DNA of 64,000 nt from Gari tellinella (taxonomy: Eukaryota > Mollusca > Bivalvia > Cardiida > Psammobiidae): assembly GCA_922989275.2 (NCBI GenBank), contig OV277864.1, positions 68,142,158 to 68,206,157 on the forward strand. The letters run 5' to 3'. Position numbers and translations under genes: made by a program. Shown piece after piece: positions 13,101-22,600 of the stretch (position 1 is its first letter; each line of letters opens with the position of its first letter). Below the pieces are notes generated by a model, which worked only from the letters and a program-made list of their open reading frames with translations, was not told the origin of the DNA and did no database searches.

Positions 13101-13458
13101 TGCGCTCTTGGAAATACTGCTGGTACGTTGTTAGTGAAAATACATGTCAAGATGGTGCCATACATCATACATACACACATAATAATACTTACATAAAGAA
13201 ACATGCTTCTTTTTAATGTGCTTTCACTTTTAAGCAGTAGATATTGCACAATCAGCAATGTTTTCTTAGAAGCAACAGCTGTTGAGATTAGAAAAAACAC
13301 ATGTCATTTCAACAAATTTCTATGACAACTTGTGATTTTCAAGGGTATAACATATTATCCCCGTCAGGCACACTTTCTCACCTCGCAATATCCTCTGACG
13401 CGTCAATGCCCATCTTTTCTAACTCATCACACATCCAACTTTCTACTTTGTCAGCCAT
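998..13458 (-). CDS. TRIP4: TRIP4 / ASC-1 (activating signal cointegrator 1), 9 exons, 3' end outside window
   Basis: Subunit of the ASC-1 complex, a transcription coactivator that also acts in ribosome-quality-control and alkylation-repair pathways with the ASCC proteins (known family role). Exons on the minus strand: 13458-13382, 10312-10162, 8673-8533, 7496-7382, 6524-6406, 5875-5658, 4220-3872, 1849-1689, 1119-998; all junctions are GT-AG and the frames join. They give 484 complete residues; the human protein has 581, so about 95 C-terminal residues are missing to the left. Seen in the protein: an N-terminal region with METAEEIEEYMVDFL; a C2HC5 zinc finger at residues 166-198; RRTQVIDDEADYFATESKW and LDFAGRRVVEED, strongly like vertebrate ASC-1; and the first part of the ASCH domain from about residue 427, including GIKIHEGR, which fits the G-x-K-x-x-E-x-R ASCH motif. 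Introns are full of MITEs. Confidence 0.95.
1172..1361. repeat. Family C MITE
   Basis: Ends AGGGCCCCAGATAAGGGG and CTTATCTGGAGCCCT are inverted. The centre is a near-perfect palindrome built on AATCGTCTC/GAGACGATT at 1249-1272. It sits in the TRIP4 intron between exons 9 and 8. Confidence 0.8.
1467..2282. repeat. Family A MITEs (cluster)
   Basis: A copy at 1467-1660 and a copy at 1952-2206, with fragments at 1905-1951 and 2207-2280. TRIP4 exon 8 (1689-1849) lies between the two copies. Central palindromes at about 1546-1609 and 2079-2154 carry AAAGTAAAGCAGAATG in both directions. Confidence 0.7.
1689..1849 (-). CDS. TRIP4: TRIP4 exon 8, start of ASCH domain
   Basis: Residues 391-443 plus two bases. 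The sequence SSRIQDRELQEMSDEGMCMS leads into MHQPWASLLTSGIK, matching SVHQPWASLLVRGIK of vertebrate ASC-1. The ASCH fold is a putative RNA-binding module. Pyrimidine-rich acceptor and GTAAGT donor. Confidence 0.95.
2462..2502 (-). other. Degenerate copy of TRIP4 exon 7 end plus donor site
   Basis: Minus-strand bases CTAGATAACCCTAATATAGT... through CCCCTCAG|GTAACT copy the last 36 coding bases and splice donor of exon 7 (3872-3907) with a few substitutions. It lies inside the following intron, abutting a family A MITE. It would read LDNPNIVTQAPQ if translated. Confidence 0.8.
2500..2730. repeat. Family A MITE
   Basis: Left end AAACCCTTTACTCAATAGCC, central palindrome about 2554-2622, right half with TTCAGAAGAGGAATAAATTAA. 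The right terminus is eroded. Confidence 0.65.
2800..3820 (+). mobile_element. Second pearl-like element: ~180 bp tandem array, microsatellite, hairpin
   Basis: The motif CAACCCGTCCAAAAAACTTT recurs about every 180 bp (near 2829, 3010, 3178, 3358, 3538, 3720). It ends in an ACGCTCACTC-type microsatellite (about 3749-3776) and a hairpin AGCTC...GAGCT (3791-3819). The array sequence differs from the 153 bp family but the end architecture is the same, and again it is followed by AAAAATG and a family A terminus. It lies in the TRIP4 intron after exon 7. Confidence 0.75.
3872..4220 (-). CDS. TRIP4: TRIP4 exon 7
   Basis: The largest exon, residues 274-390. It holds the best-conserved central block (VRRTQVIDDEADYFATESKW, KREEELRSMK, KITLDFAGRRVVEED) and ends YLVNPNIVTQAPQ, equivalent to LVNPNMYQSPPQ in human. 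The donor is CAG|GTACAT. A degenerate copy of its last 36 coding bases and donor lies in the next intron near 2463-2500. Confidence 0.95.
4243..4798. repeat. Three family A MITEs in series
   Basis: A fragment at 4243-4325, a full copy to about 4577 (core 4376-4443), and another from about 4580 to 4798 with a shortened core (4707-4757). They are nearly end to end. Confidence 0.75.
4795..5015. repeat. Family B MITE sharing a TTAA with the previous element
   Basis: It begins TTAACCCTTTGAACCCTAGTC and ends GGAGGAAAGAGTTAA. The core hairpin is GATCAGAGGG...CCCTCTGATC near 4890-4915. Its left TTAA (4795-4798) is also the right TTAA of the family A copy. Confidence 0.8.
5137..5389. repeat. Family A MITE, near-complete
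   Basis: TTAA at both ends, ends CCCTTTCCCCCCATAAATACG and CTATGGGGTAATGGG. Palindromic core 5270-5340, with TTAA at both edges and in the middle. Confidence 0.85.
5658..5875 (-). CDS. TRIP4: TRIP4 exon 6
   Basis: Residues 202-273 plus two bases. It begins VCTPEESEIL, which follows the zinc finger as in vertebrates, and contains AQKHKDKLLDYDKT, equivalent to AIKHKDKLLEFDRT in human. Donor GTCAGG, acceptor TTAAAG. Confidence 0.93.
6065..7081. repeat. Degraded family A copy and other palindromes around TRIP4 exon 5
   Basis: A worn family A copy lies at about 6069-6290. After exon 5 there are AT-rich sequence and a core-type palindrome at 6990-7060 (TTAATGCAGGATAGAAATAA and its inverse). Confidence 0.55.
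6406..6524 (-). CDS. TRIP4: TRIP4 exon 5, C2HC5 zinc finger
   Basis: Residues 162(part)-201. It carries the whole C2HC5 finger; the likely zinc ligands are C166, C168, H173, C179, C182, C187, C195 and C198. The pattern RHACECQAAKH, CTKCGRVVC, EGSGPCLYCGNL is the family signature. A second copy of the acceptor and first exon bases lies 39 bp upstream in the intron (see findings). Confidence 0.95.
7120..7357. repeat. Family A MITE ending near the TRIP4 exon 4 donor
   Basis: Left end TTAACCTTTTACCCCATAGCC, right end TATGGGGTAATGGGATAA. The core (7170-7232) has lost part of one arm. Confidence 0.75.
7382..7496 (-). CDS. TRIP4: TRIP4 exon 4
   Basis: Residues 124-161 plus one base. The charged stretch EKEVKKKQKFVPLYSKEGQ corresponds to KKKTKFVNLYTREGQ in vertebrate ASC-1, and the exon ends in VIQLPG just before the zinc finger. 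A family A MITE ends about 22 bp past the donor. Confidence 0.9.
7527..7717. repeat. Family C MITE
   Basis: GGGCTCCAGATAAGGGGG to CTCTTATCTGGAGGCC, with a perfect central inverted repeat around TCGTCTCAAAGAGACGA (7608-7624). It lies 30 bp upstream of the TRIP4 exon 4 acceptor. Confidence 0.8.
7770..8532. repeat. Family A fragments, then unidentified intron sequence
   Basis: Two partial family A copies (about 7779-7925 and 7935-8030) are followed by AT-rich DNA to exon 3. Nothing recognisable at 8040-8530 except a family A terminus near 8210-8232. Confidence 0.45.
8533..8673 (-). CDS. TRIP4: TRIP4 exon 3
   Basis: 47 codons (residues 77-123), starting IYKKPDVIEDYSSKMKK: a lysine/serine-rich linker that is poorly conserved in the family. 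The acceptor is TTAACAG and the donor GTAGGT; it is phase 0 at both ends. Frame continuity, plus phases that match exons 2 and 4, support it more than similarity does. Confidence 0.75.
8715..9307. repeat. Two family A MITEs
   Basis: Copies at 8715-8983 and 9069-9307, each with recognisable termini and a central palindrome (about 8866-8935 and 9193-9256; the second is shortened). Confidence 0.75.
9575..10120. repeat. Family A MITE and family C MITE
   Basis: Family A copy at about 9578-9820 with a well-kept core (9709-9780). Family C copy at about 9937-10118 with its perfect central palindrome at 10018-10040, in inverse orientation to the copy at 1172. Confidence 0.75.
10162..10312 (-). CDS. 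TRIP4: TRIP4 exon 2
   Basis: Residues 26-76, including METAEEIEEYMVDFLDS and LRELLVRW, which align with the ASC-1 N-terminal segment (SAEEIREYVTDLL in human). The donor chosen is CAT|GTGGGT because it leaves phase 0, which the next exon needs. A stronger-looking GTAAAT donor four bases downstream would be out of frame with exon 3. Confidence 0.85.
10415..10670. repeat. Family A MITE
   Basis: TTAACTCTTTATTTTAGAGCC to GGAGTAAAGGGATAA, core 10474-10540, older and more diverged. Confidence 0.65.
10671..11172. other. Intron stretch without recognised feature
   Basis: TRIP4 intron 1. No repeat family or exon could be assigned. 10860-11160 is less AT-rich than its neighbours and may be an old element remnant, but no open frame or terminal repeat supports that. 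Confidence 0.3.
11174..12890. repeat. Family A MITE split by a 1.43 kb TTAA insertion
   Basis: The left half (11174-11329: TTAACCCATTACCCCATAA ... core ... CCTGCTTTAA) and the right half (12751-12890: TTAAGCTTTCAGCTGCTAGA ... GAGGTAATGGGTTA) form one family A copy once the insertion is removed. Confidence 0.85.
11326..12754. mobile_element. 1.43 kb piggyBac-like non-autonomous element, TTAA target duplication
   Basis: It is bounded by TTAA (11326-11329 and 12751-12754) with inverted ends CTCTTTGCGG and CTGCAAAGAG. Near the right end a motif CACGC(G/A)TA..CGTGA..CGACT(GCAAAG) occurs three times (about 12635, 12680, 12719), like subterminal transposase-binding repeats. Inside are only short open frames (84 and 83 residues) without resemblance to a transposase that I can see. 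The TTAA preference is that of piggyBac; no catalytic domain is present. Confidence 0.75.
13382..13458 (-). CDS. TRIP4: TRIP4 exon 1 (start codon)
   Basis: Residues 1-25 plus two bases of codon 26. It starts MADKVESWMCDELEKMGI and ends at a GTGAGA donor. The ATG at 13458 is the first in the exon and faces the VPS45 ATG at 13592. The short N-terminal length agrees with vertebrate ASC-1. Confidence 0.88.
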
Positions 13459-13591
13459 AGTTGCAGTCCGGATTGGTTCGGGTTTTATCGAAGATCTCTG
13501 TCACTAAACGCCTGGAAAATCAAGCGTCTGCATCTGAAATCAACTTCCGGGAAAATTTATTGACAGACGGAGTGACAGATATTTTGCAAAA
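13459..13591. promoter_or_regulatory. Bidirectional TRIP4/VPS45 promoter
   Basis: Only 133 bp separate the two divergent start codons, so both 5' UTRs and core promoters must overlap here. Visible candidate sites are an ETS-type ACTTCCGG at 13543-13550 and an inverted CCAAT box (ATTGG) at 13472-13476. Both are typical of TATA-less housekeeping bidirectional promoters. There is no clear TATA box. The role is inferred from layout and motifs. Confidence 0.75.
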
Positions 13592-13684
13592 ATGAACGTA
13601 ATTTTAGCAATAAAGCAGTATATCAGTAAAATGATTGACGAAAGCGGACCGGGAATGAAAGTTCTTTTAATGGACAAAGAGACG
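13592..13684 (+). CDS. VPS45: VPS45 exon 1
   Basis: Residues 1-31, phase 0 end at ACG|GTATGA. The first 19 residues almost match mammalian VPS45 ([19 protein letters not shown]), which fixes the start codon. Confidence 0.97.
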
Positions 13685-16600
13685 GTATGAAACTATTGCA
13701 CGTTTTACTATTTAACACATACAAATAGGCATTGAAATTTGTAGTCCAAATTATTTAGACGTTTCGCTTGCTCTTTTTCATCATTCCTTTTTTGTAAGCT
13801 TCAACGTCTAATAGTTATTGGCTAATTCCCTAACGCATTTTCTACCTGAATCGATTTTCGTCATTTATCTTAGTTCATAGAGAATATGGGTTTCATTTGA
13901 TACATTAAACAGTTTTATATTGTATAAGGCTACTGCCTAAAATCCATGTCAATCACCTACCTATAGGTCAATAACGCTTACAGTAATATTCCCAGTCGAA
14001 AAATGTTCAAACAGTCCGCCATGCTTGTGATGACGTCATACGGCTACACAATTGTATAATTCATTTGAACGAAATAGCTTAAGAATGGAGGGGGAATTGT
14101 AATGGTGTATTTCGTTTAAATAATTAGTTTGTGAACCAACTTCCGGTTAATCTCATATGCAAATCAAGGGAATTCCCTATACTGATACTAATAATAGACA
14201 TGGGTTACTAATGAAATGTGTAGGAGTGATTCAAATCAGATAAATAAACACAAATTGTGAGTACTGTAAACTATTTTGTGGCAAAATATGTTTGAAAAAC
14301 AGTCATTTTACAGGACTGAAGTGAATTACGAGCTCAAACACACCTAATTTGCTCAATATGTCTCTTGAATCGTTCCTCCGTGGTTTTCCGTGGGAACGTT
14401 GCGCCGAGTTTTCATTGAAAAAGTGAAAGACGTTGCATATGCCAGAAACTGAAAACTGTTAAATATCACAAAAAATGATGGGAAATGTTGATATTAGCAT
14501 ATGCAACGGCTTTCTATGAAGGACTATGAAATTTGATGCATCTAATTTCTGTACAATCTTGGCTTGTAAGGTGTGGTGACAATCTGAGTGTTCAAATTAT
14601 CATTTGTAAAATTGAAATACCGTAATTGTTTGTGTATCTAACCTAACACAGCTAGGGAGATTAATTTGTAGTCAGCCAGTTAGCTCAGTCGGTAGAGCGT
14701 CAGAACGGTAGTCCGAAGGTCCCGGTCAGGCTGCATCTTTTTCTCCACCTGTGACATTTTGTGCCCAACAAGGGACCGTGACTGTTATTGTGTGGTTAGC
14801 TTAACAGCGCCTGCATATATAACATTGACTAACTCACAATTGAACTACATTCATGTAGGGTAATTCGAGGACGAATTTCAATTTCATGGGGAAGTATGTC
14901 ACGATACCGAAACTTCAACCTCTTCTTCTTCTTCTTCCTTTTTCTGGCCACCCTCGTCTTGCCGAGTATTATGCCAGTTTCTTAGATCTGCGCTTAAACC
15001 CCCTCCCCTCCCTAATCCCCTTTTAGAAAAGCAAGTCAGATTTGCTCAGTCACGAGAGATTTGAATGTCTCTAGTGACGGGGCATCTGCTGTGCTAGGTG
15101 GTAGAGCGTTCCAGTCTTTAGTGGTTTGTATAAAAAATGACCATTTCCTGGAGTCTATTGTGGATGTTTGTACTGTGTATGTATGTGACAACCTAACACA
15201 GTTGGGGAGATTAATTTGTAGTCAGCCGGTTAGCTCAGTCGGTAGAGTGTTGGAACGGTAGTCCGAAGGTCCCGGGTTCGAGTCGGTAGAGCGTCGGAAC
15301 GGTAGTTCGAAGGTCCCGGGTTCGAGCCCCGGTCAGGCTGCATCTTTTTCTCCCCCTGTGACATTTGCATCTATTTAAGCCTGCTGAATGTCTTTTGCTA
15401 GCTGTCACCTGTAATTAGTCGATGGGGTTGACGTGCAACAGTTTAAGGAGGTTAGAGGAGGTAGGTTTAGAGTAAAGTGTTAAAACAGATTTATAGAAAA
15501 CAGAAAGCTCCAATTTGAAATGTCTGATTTAATTTGAGTCTTCTTTGCATCTGCCTGACAGTCGTTCAAGATACACTTAAAGTTTCTGTACATTTAAAGT
15601 TTCTATTCATGATTCTTTTTCAATACATGGTAGAAGGCTTGAAGCATTATAACTGGTGGAGCATGAAAATGAACGTCTATGGGAAAATGGGTTTTTCCCG
15701 TGAAATTTGATATTCTGTTCTATCTTCTACAGACTAGTATTGTCAGCATGGTTTATGCTCAGTCAGAAATTCTACAGAAGGAAGTCTATCTGTTTGAGAG
15801 GATTGACTCAGCTGGGAGAGAGACGATGAAGCATCTTAAGTGTATATGTTTCCTAAGACCAAATAGAGAAAATGTTGAGTTACTGGCACAAGAGCTACGG
15901 ATGCCAAAGTATGGCCTTTATTACATATGTAAGTACTAAAGTAACTTGTAACTGTTGCAGGGCTCTATTCGACTACATGTACTAAGTTGGATAAACTTGA
16001 GCAAAAAAATTTAACATTTGCAATATACTTCAGTTTTTCCATCAAGAATATTTTGTTAAACTTTGTCTGTCTTCCGCAAAATGGTCTTGCAGAATAACCA
16101 TATACAAATGTATCAATATAGAACTACATTGTAATTTCCACACCATATGACCATTTCATGTGTTGTGGTGCAATGCAATAGAAGATAATACAGTAAAAAC
16201 CATTTAAAAAACGTATGTTCAAAGCGTTTAAAGACAGGTGACAACTAAAGCAAAATGAAAGTAAAGCAGAAGGCTCCTAAAGGAGCTTACTGCTGTACTT
16301 TCATCTTGCTTTAAACAGTTACCTGCCTGAAACACAGAAAAAATAACCTCATGTAGTGGGTGTAATCAGAGCTCAAGATAAAGGGAGTATTTAAAAAAAC
16401 TAAAATCTTTATTTCTGCATTAAACCCTATGAGTTGATTCTAATGAGTAGTAACACCATAGGATTTGGTGCTGAATTGAGTGAGAAAATATTAGATTTGT
16501 TCAGTTTACTCCCTCTTGTTATCTGGAGCCTTGGTAATAGAGGGTTTCTACTGTACATGGTAATAGAAGATAAAATGTTTATTTTAGACTTCAGCAATGT

Positions 16601-19600
16601 CATCAGTAAACAAGATGTGAAGACTCTGGCAGAAGCTGATGACCAGGAAGTAGTGAGGGAGGTTCAGGTAGGTTCTCTAGTTCTTTATAACCCATTACCT
16701 CATAAATATGCCTTGTAACACCTTCAATTTATTCCTTCACCGAAGAATATAGTTCCAATTTATACAGTAATGAACATGTATCAAAGATGATATCTGCTAT
16801 ATCCTAGAAGATATCAGCTTAAAGCAGGCTGAAAGTAATGCAGAATGCGCCATAAGGCGCATTCTGCTTTACTTTCAACCTGCTTTAAGTGGTCACATGC
16901 CCTCAAAACTAGAAACAGGCTATGGGGTAATGGGTTTACCCATTATCCCATAAATATGCCTTGTTACACCTTCAATTTATTCCTCCATTGAAGACAATAG
17001 TTCCAATTTATACAGTCATGAATATAAACCATAAGAAATGTGCTTGAAGCAGCCTGAGGATGTTCCCCTAAGATTGCTTTACTTTCAGCCTGCTTTAAGC
17101 TATCATCTGCTTGAATAAAGAAAATATTTCCTATGATACATATTCTTGATTGTATAAGCTGGAACTATATTCTTCAGGGTATGAATAAATTAAATGCATA
17201 AATATGCGTATCTATGGAGTAAAGGGTTACGTGATCACCTGTCTTCAAAACTACAAACAGGCTTGGGGTAAAGGGTTAAAATGACAGCAAAACCTCTCTA
17301 TTATGACCACTTAATTTTGTGAATTAATAGGTGTTTAGGACAGGTGTTTGCTAACTCTTTGAGCCCTAGTCAGGCATATACGCATCATTTGCAAACAATG
17401 TACCTGTGAGGAATACACTTGTCCTATGCAAACAGTGTAGAACCTGATCAGAGGGCTCCTTCAGGGTCTACACTGTTTGTCATTTTGATATATATATTGT
17501 AAAAATCAACCCTAATGGGTCAAAAATGGACTAGACTAAATTGAAAACTAGAATTGGGGGAAATGGAAGAGAGACGATGAAACATCTTAAGGGAGGAATG
17601 GGTAAAGCAAGGTGACAGTAAAACAGAAAGCTCTTTTAGGAGCTTTCTGTTTTACTGTCACCTTGCTTGAAGCTGTTGCCTGACTTTTATTCAAATGAAG
17701 CCCACATTGAAGATTGGGCTTGCCTAAATGTGTAACCTCAGTAATTGAAGTCATTATTATTAGCTCGCCTATTTGGGGGGGGGGGGGGGGGTTATTGAAT
17801 CACCCAGCGTCGGCGTTGGTTTTTCATGGTTAAAGTTTTGGGGTAAGTGTTGTTATGCTCTAATACTTCATGAAATACTTCATGAAATACTTCATGAAAT
17901 ATTTGGGGGCCTCCGTGGCCTAGTGGTATAGTCACCGTGACTTACATCACTAAGCTCCTCACCGCTGTGAGTTCGAATCCCAGTAGAGTCGTTCGGATTT
18001 TTCATGTGAGGAAGCCTTCCAGCTGGCTTGCGGAAGGTCTGTGGTTCTACCCAGTTGCCGATTTGTGCCTGAAACAGTGCATAAAGGGCTTCTGGGGTCT
18101 TCCTCCACCGATAATTAGCTGGACGTCGCGATATGACTGAAATACTGTTGAAAGCGACGTAAAATGAAAACAAATCCATCGTTCATGAAATATTTGCATT
18201 AGGAAGCTGATATTTGGAATGGAGGTGCCCTGTTAGTTGAATATTGATGTTATGTAGTTAAAATTTAAAAATAAGTTAAAATTTTGTCAAAATTCACCTT
18301 TTGTGGACTTAGGTTTTTCGGCTGATTTCTCATGGTTAAAATTTTGGGGTAGGTGTTGTAATGCACTAATACTACATGAAATATTTGTATTAGGAAGCTG
18401 ATATTTGGTATGGAGGTGCTCTGTGGGTTAAATATTGATGTTGGGTAGTTAAAATTAAAAAAAAAAGTTTAAATTTAATCAAAATTTTACCTTAGGCTTT
18501 TGTTGACTTAGAGTTTTGGGACTGAAATTTCAAAGTTAGTTATGGAGTAAGTGTTGGAATGCACTTATACTACATGACATATTTGCTCTAGTAAGCTGAT
18601 ATTTAGAATGGAGGTTCCCTGTGGCTTGAATATCAATGTACTGATACACTTTTCTATGGATAGTTACCTATTTAAGAAAGGTTTAATTAGGCGACCTTTG
18701 CTGTTCTCCGACAGCTCTTGTTATTATTATTGTTATTATTCAATCAATTAGCCTTCTTTATAGTGGTCTTAATAGAGAGGTTTATCTGTAAACATATCTG
18801 TTACAGGAGTTCTTTGGTGACTATGTGGCTGTAAACCCCCACCTGTTCACACTGAACATTACGGGCTGCTACCAGGGCTTGGGCTGGTCACCGGGCGCTG
18901 TAAAGAGAACAACACAAGGACTCACATCCCTCCTGTTATCCTTGAGAAAATGTCCCATGATTAGATTCCAAAACTCTTCAGAACAGGCTCGGAAACTGGC
19001 AGAAAATATCAGGGTATGTATAAACAGTTAGTTTCATATCATATGTTCATAACCCATCATATAAGGTTGAGTGATGGCTAATGTGTTCAAACATTAATTT
19101 TGTAAACAATATTAACTCATTGAGCCCTAGTGACACAAACGTATGTCCTCTACCAAAAGTGAACCTGTAAAGAGTACACTTGTCTAATGCAAACAGTGAA
19201 GTCCCTGATTAGAGGGCTCCTGCAGGAGCCCTCTAATCAGGGACTTCACTGTTTGTCATTTTGTTATGTATTATAAAAAAACAACCCTAAATTGTCTAAA
19301 ATGGACCATCCTTTATTGTAAACTGGAATTATCCATTGGAAGTTTCAGGGGATAATGAGTTAACTTGCGATTAACCAAACTGTCTGTTAGCAGGAAACAT
19401 TTACTACTTGTAGTATGTTAAGTTGTTAACACTTTATACGCTAGCGTCGAAATCATGATAACCTTTGCAAACAGATAGAGTCCAGATGAGACACCGTATT
19501 ATTTGCAGCGTTTTGTCTGGATTTAAACTGTTTGACACTCAATCCCTGTTTTGAAAAGAAATTTTTAAATTTTGATTTTAGAACAGTAGCAGAGTGAGAC

Positions 19601-22600
19601 AACTGTTGCAGATGAAAAAAGTTACCCAGCATGCAAAGAGATAAGGGAGGGATAGTGTGCAAAGGAAAAACTTGATTAGTGGAGAAAGAGTTACATTAAT
19701 TGGAAGCAACATTTTATTTTATATGCCATAACACTATTTTTAGCTAGAAAAAATGTACAAACTTGGGATATTATTGACCCTTTTCCCCATAGTTTGTTTG
19801 TAGCTTTGAAGACAGGTGACCACCTAAAGCAGGTTGATAGTAAAGCAGAATACGCCTTAAGGTGGATCTGCTTTTCTTTCAGCATGCTTTAACCCATTAC
19901 CCCATAGCATGTTTCTAGTTTTGAAAACAGATGACAACTTAGAGCAGGTTGAAAGTAAAGAATAATCTTCTAGAATATAGAAATTATTTCTTATAATAAA
20001 TTTTCATGACTATATAATCTGAACTATTTTCTTGAATGGAAGAATACAATAAAAGCGTATAAAAGCGTATTTTTGGGGTAATGGCTTAAGCTACAATCTG
20101 CTAGAATATAGAAAATATTTCTTATGACACATATTCATGACTGTATACAGGTATATTTGAACTATTTCCTTAAGTGGAGGAATAAATTAACTGTGTTAAA
20201 ATGGGTTATCCATTGAGTAATTGTATTTGCAGCAAACTATCACCAAAGAGGCTGGACTGTTTGAGTTCCGTAAAACAGATGTGGCCCCAATCTTACTTAT
20301 CTTAGATAGGAGGGATGATGCTGTTACACCCATGCTGAATCAAGTAAGAAAGATAAAGATTATAAAAATCCACCATGAGTGTTGAACTGTTGATGTAGGA
20401 TAGGAATTTTCACCCAGAGGGTCAGAAAATTCATGCAGGGACGAGGCTTGCCAAGTTCCTGCGTGAATTTTCTGACCCGAGGGGGAGAACATTCCTATCC
20501 TACATCAACAAAACGATTGGTGGATTTTTTTCTCCCATTTAAATCATTAAAACATGATATAAATAACGAAGTGCAGTCTGAAAGAGGTTTCTGAATTACT
20601 TTCAGCCAGTTTTAACCAACCATCTGTTAGGATGGAAGAACATATTTGTAAAACTCTTTTACAGGGCTTTGTAAATGCATGAAAAGACATCTCGATCGGG
20701 TATAAGTGAATGTGCTAAAAATATATATTATTTATATCCTAGCAGATGCTTGCTTAAAGCAGGCAGAAAGTAAAACAGAATGCACCTTTAGGTGCATTCT
20801 GTTTTACTTTCACCCTGCTTTAACCTATTACCCCTTATCCTGTTTCTAGTTTTGAAAACAGGTGACTGCTTAAAGCAGGTTGAAGTAAAGCAGAATACAC
20901 TTTCAGACACATTCTGCTTTACTCTCAGCCTGCTTTAAGCTACTATCTGCTAGGATAGAAAAAACATTTCTAACAGTGCAAAATAATTTATGTCTTGATA
21001 TATTTGAACTATTTTCTTCAGCGAAGGATTAAATTAAAGGTGTATAAAGGCATATTATCTGGTAATGGGTTAAGTGGTCACCTGTCTTCAAAACTAGAAA
21101 CATGCTATGAGATAATGTGTTAAAACCAACATTTTCAGTGGACGTTTTACGTTCTGTTTTACTTTCAACCTGCTTTAAATGATCCCCTGTCTTCGAAACT
21201 AGAAACAAGCTATGAGATAATGTATTAAAGCCAATATTTTCAGTGGACGTACCAAGCCATGGTGCATGAGCTGCTGGAGATCAACAACAGTCGTATCAAC
21301 CTGGGTTCTGTACCGGGCATCTCCAAGGACCTGCAGGAGGTCGTACTGTCAGCAGAACACGATGAGTTCTATGCTAATGTAAGTATAGGCAAGGATGTAC
21401 AACTTGCAATAAGTGCAGGGCTCCAGATAAGCGGAGTATTTCAAAAACTAAAATCTTTATTTCTGCTTTAAACCCTATGTTGTCACTACTCAGTAAAATC
21501 GTCTCTTCGAGACGATTCTAATGAGTAGTAACAACATAGGATTTGGTGCTTAGATGAGTGAGAATATTTGGATTTGTTCAATTAAATTCCCCTGATCTCT
21601 GGAGTCCTGAAGTGTCATTAAAATGCTATAAATTATATTTATGTTACAAGGCTATTTATTATAAGTTCTATATATCTTACTGAAATCCCTTTTCGTGCAA
21701 ATGACATATATGGCAAATGAGGGTCCAGCTTGTGTTTAATTTTTATGCCTCGGCATAGTTGGGCATAATGTTTTTGCTCTGTCTGTCTGTTCAAAACCTT
21801 AACCATGGCAACAACTTTGGAACTACATGTATATGTGAAAGAGGCATCATATTTAGTATTTGTACTTATTCAAGAAGCTCTTCAAGATGATTCTTATGAG
21901 TAGTGATACCAAGGGTTTAATGCAGACATAAAGATTTTAGTTTAAAAGACTTTTAAAAACTCTATTTATCTGGATCTTATTTTTCAGAATATGTATATGA
22001 ATTTTGGAGAGATTGGCAATAACATGAAGGAGCTAATGGATCAGTTTCAAAAGAAATCCCAGAGTCAAGCCAAGGTGGAGTCCATAGCAGACATGAAGGT
22101 AGGGGTTGCACATAAAGATTTCTGATCTTTAAAAAAGAAAAGCTGAGCTTCAAGTAGTGAAACAAAGAAACTAAGTTGAAGGTTTTCTTCATGTTGGTGA
22201 AGAGATTACACATAAAGATTTACAGTCTAACTATGAAATTAAAAATAATGCAGAAAAAAGCTCCTTAATTATATTAAACTTGCATTGAGCTTTTCCCTTT
22301 CTTTTGAGATCGCTGCACCTCTAATGTTCACTTAACCCTTCACTCCATAGATACACATTTTTACACCTTTAATTTATTCCTCCACCGAAGAAAGCAGTTC
22401 TACTTTATACAGTCAAGAATATGCATCATAAAAAAATATTTTCTTTATTATATTAGATTGATGCTTAAAACAGGCTAAAAGTAAAGCATTAAGTCTCATT
22501 CTGCTTTACTTTCAGTCTGTTTTAACCTGCTATATGCTAGGATATTGGAAGTATTTCTTTCAATGCACATTCTTAATTGTATAATGTGGAACTATTTCTT

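Larger units (their letters stand above)
13685..15732 (+). other. VPS45 intron 1
   Basis: Apart from the two tRNA-like repeat copies (separate entries), it shows a palindromic CRE-type TGACGTCA at 14031-14038 and an ATGCAAAT octamer at 14156-14163 downstream of the shared promoter. It is poorer in MITEs than the other introns. Regulatory meaning of these motifs is untested. Confidence 0.35.

Noticed and set aside
14676..14745. Functional tRNA gene
   Set aside because: Broken B box, poor acceptor pairing, and shared flanks with a second copy indicate a dispersed repeat.
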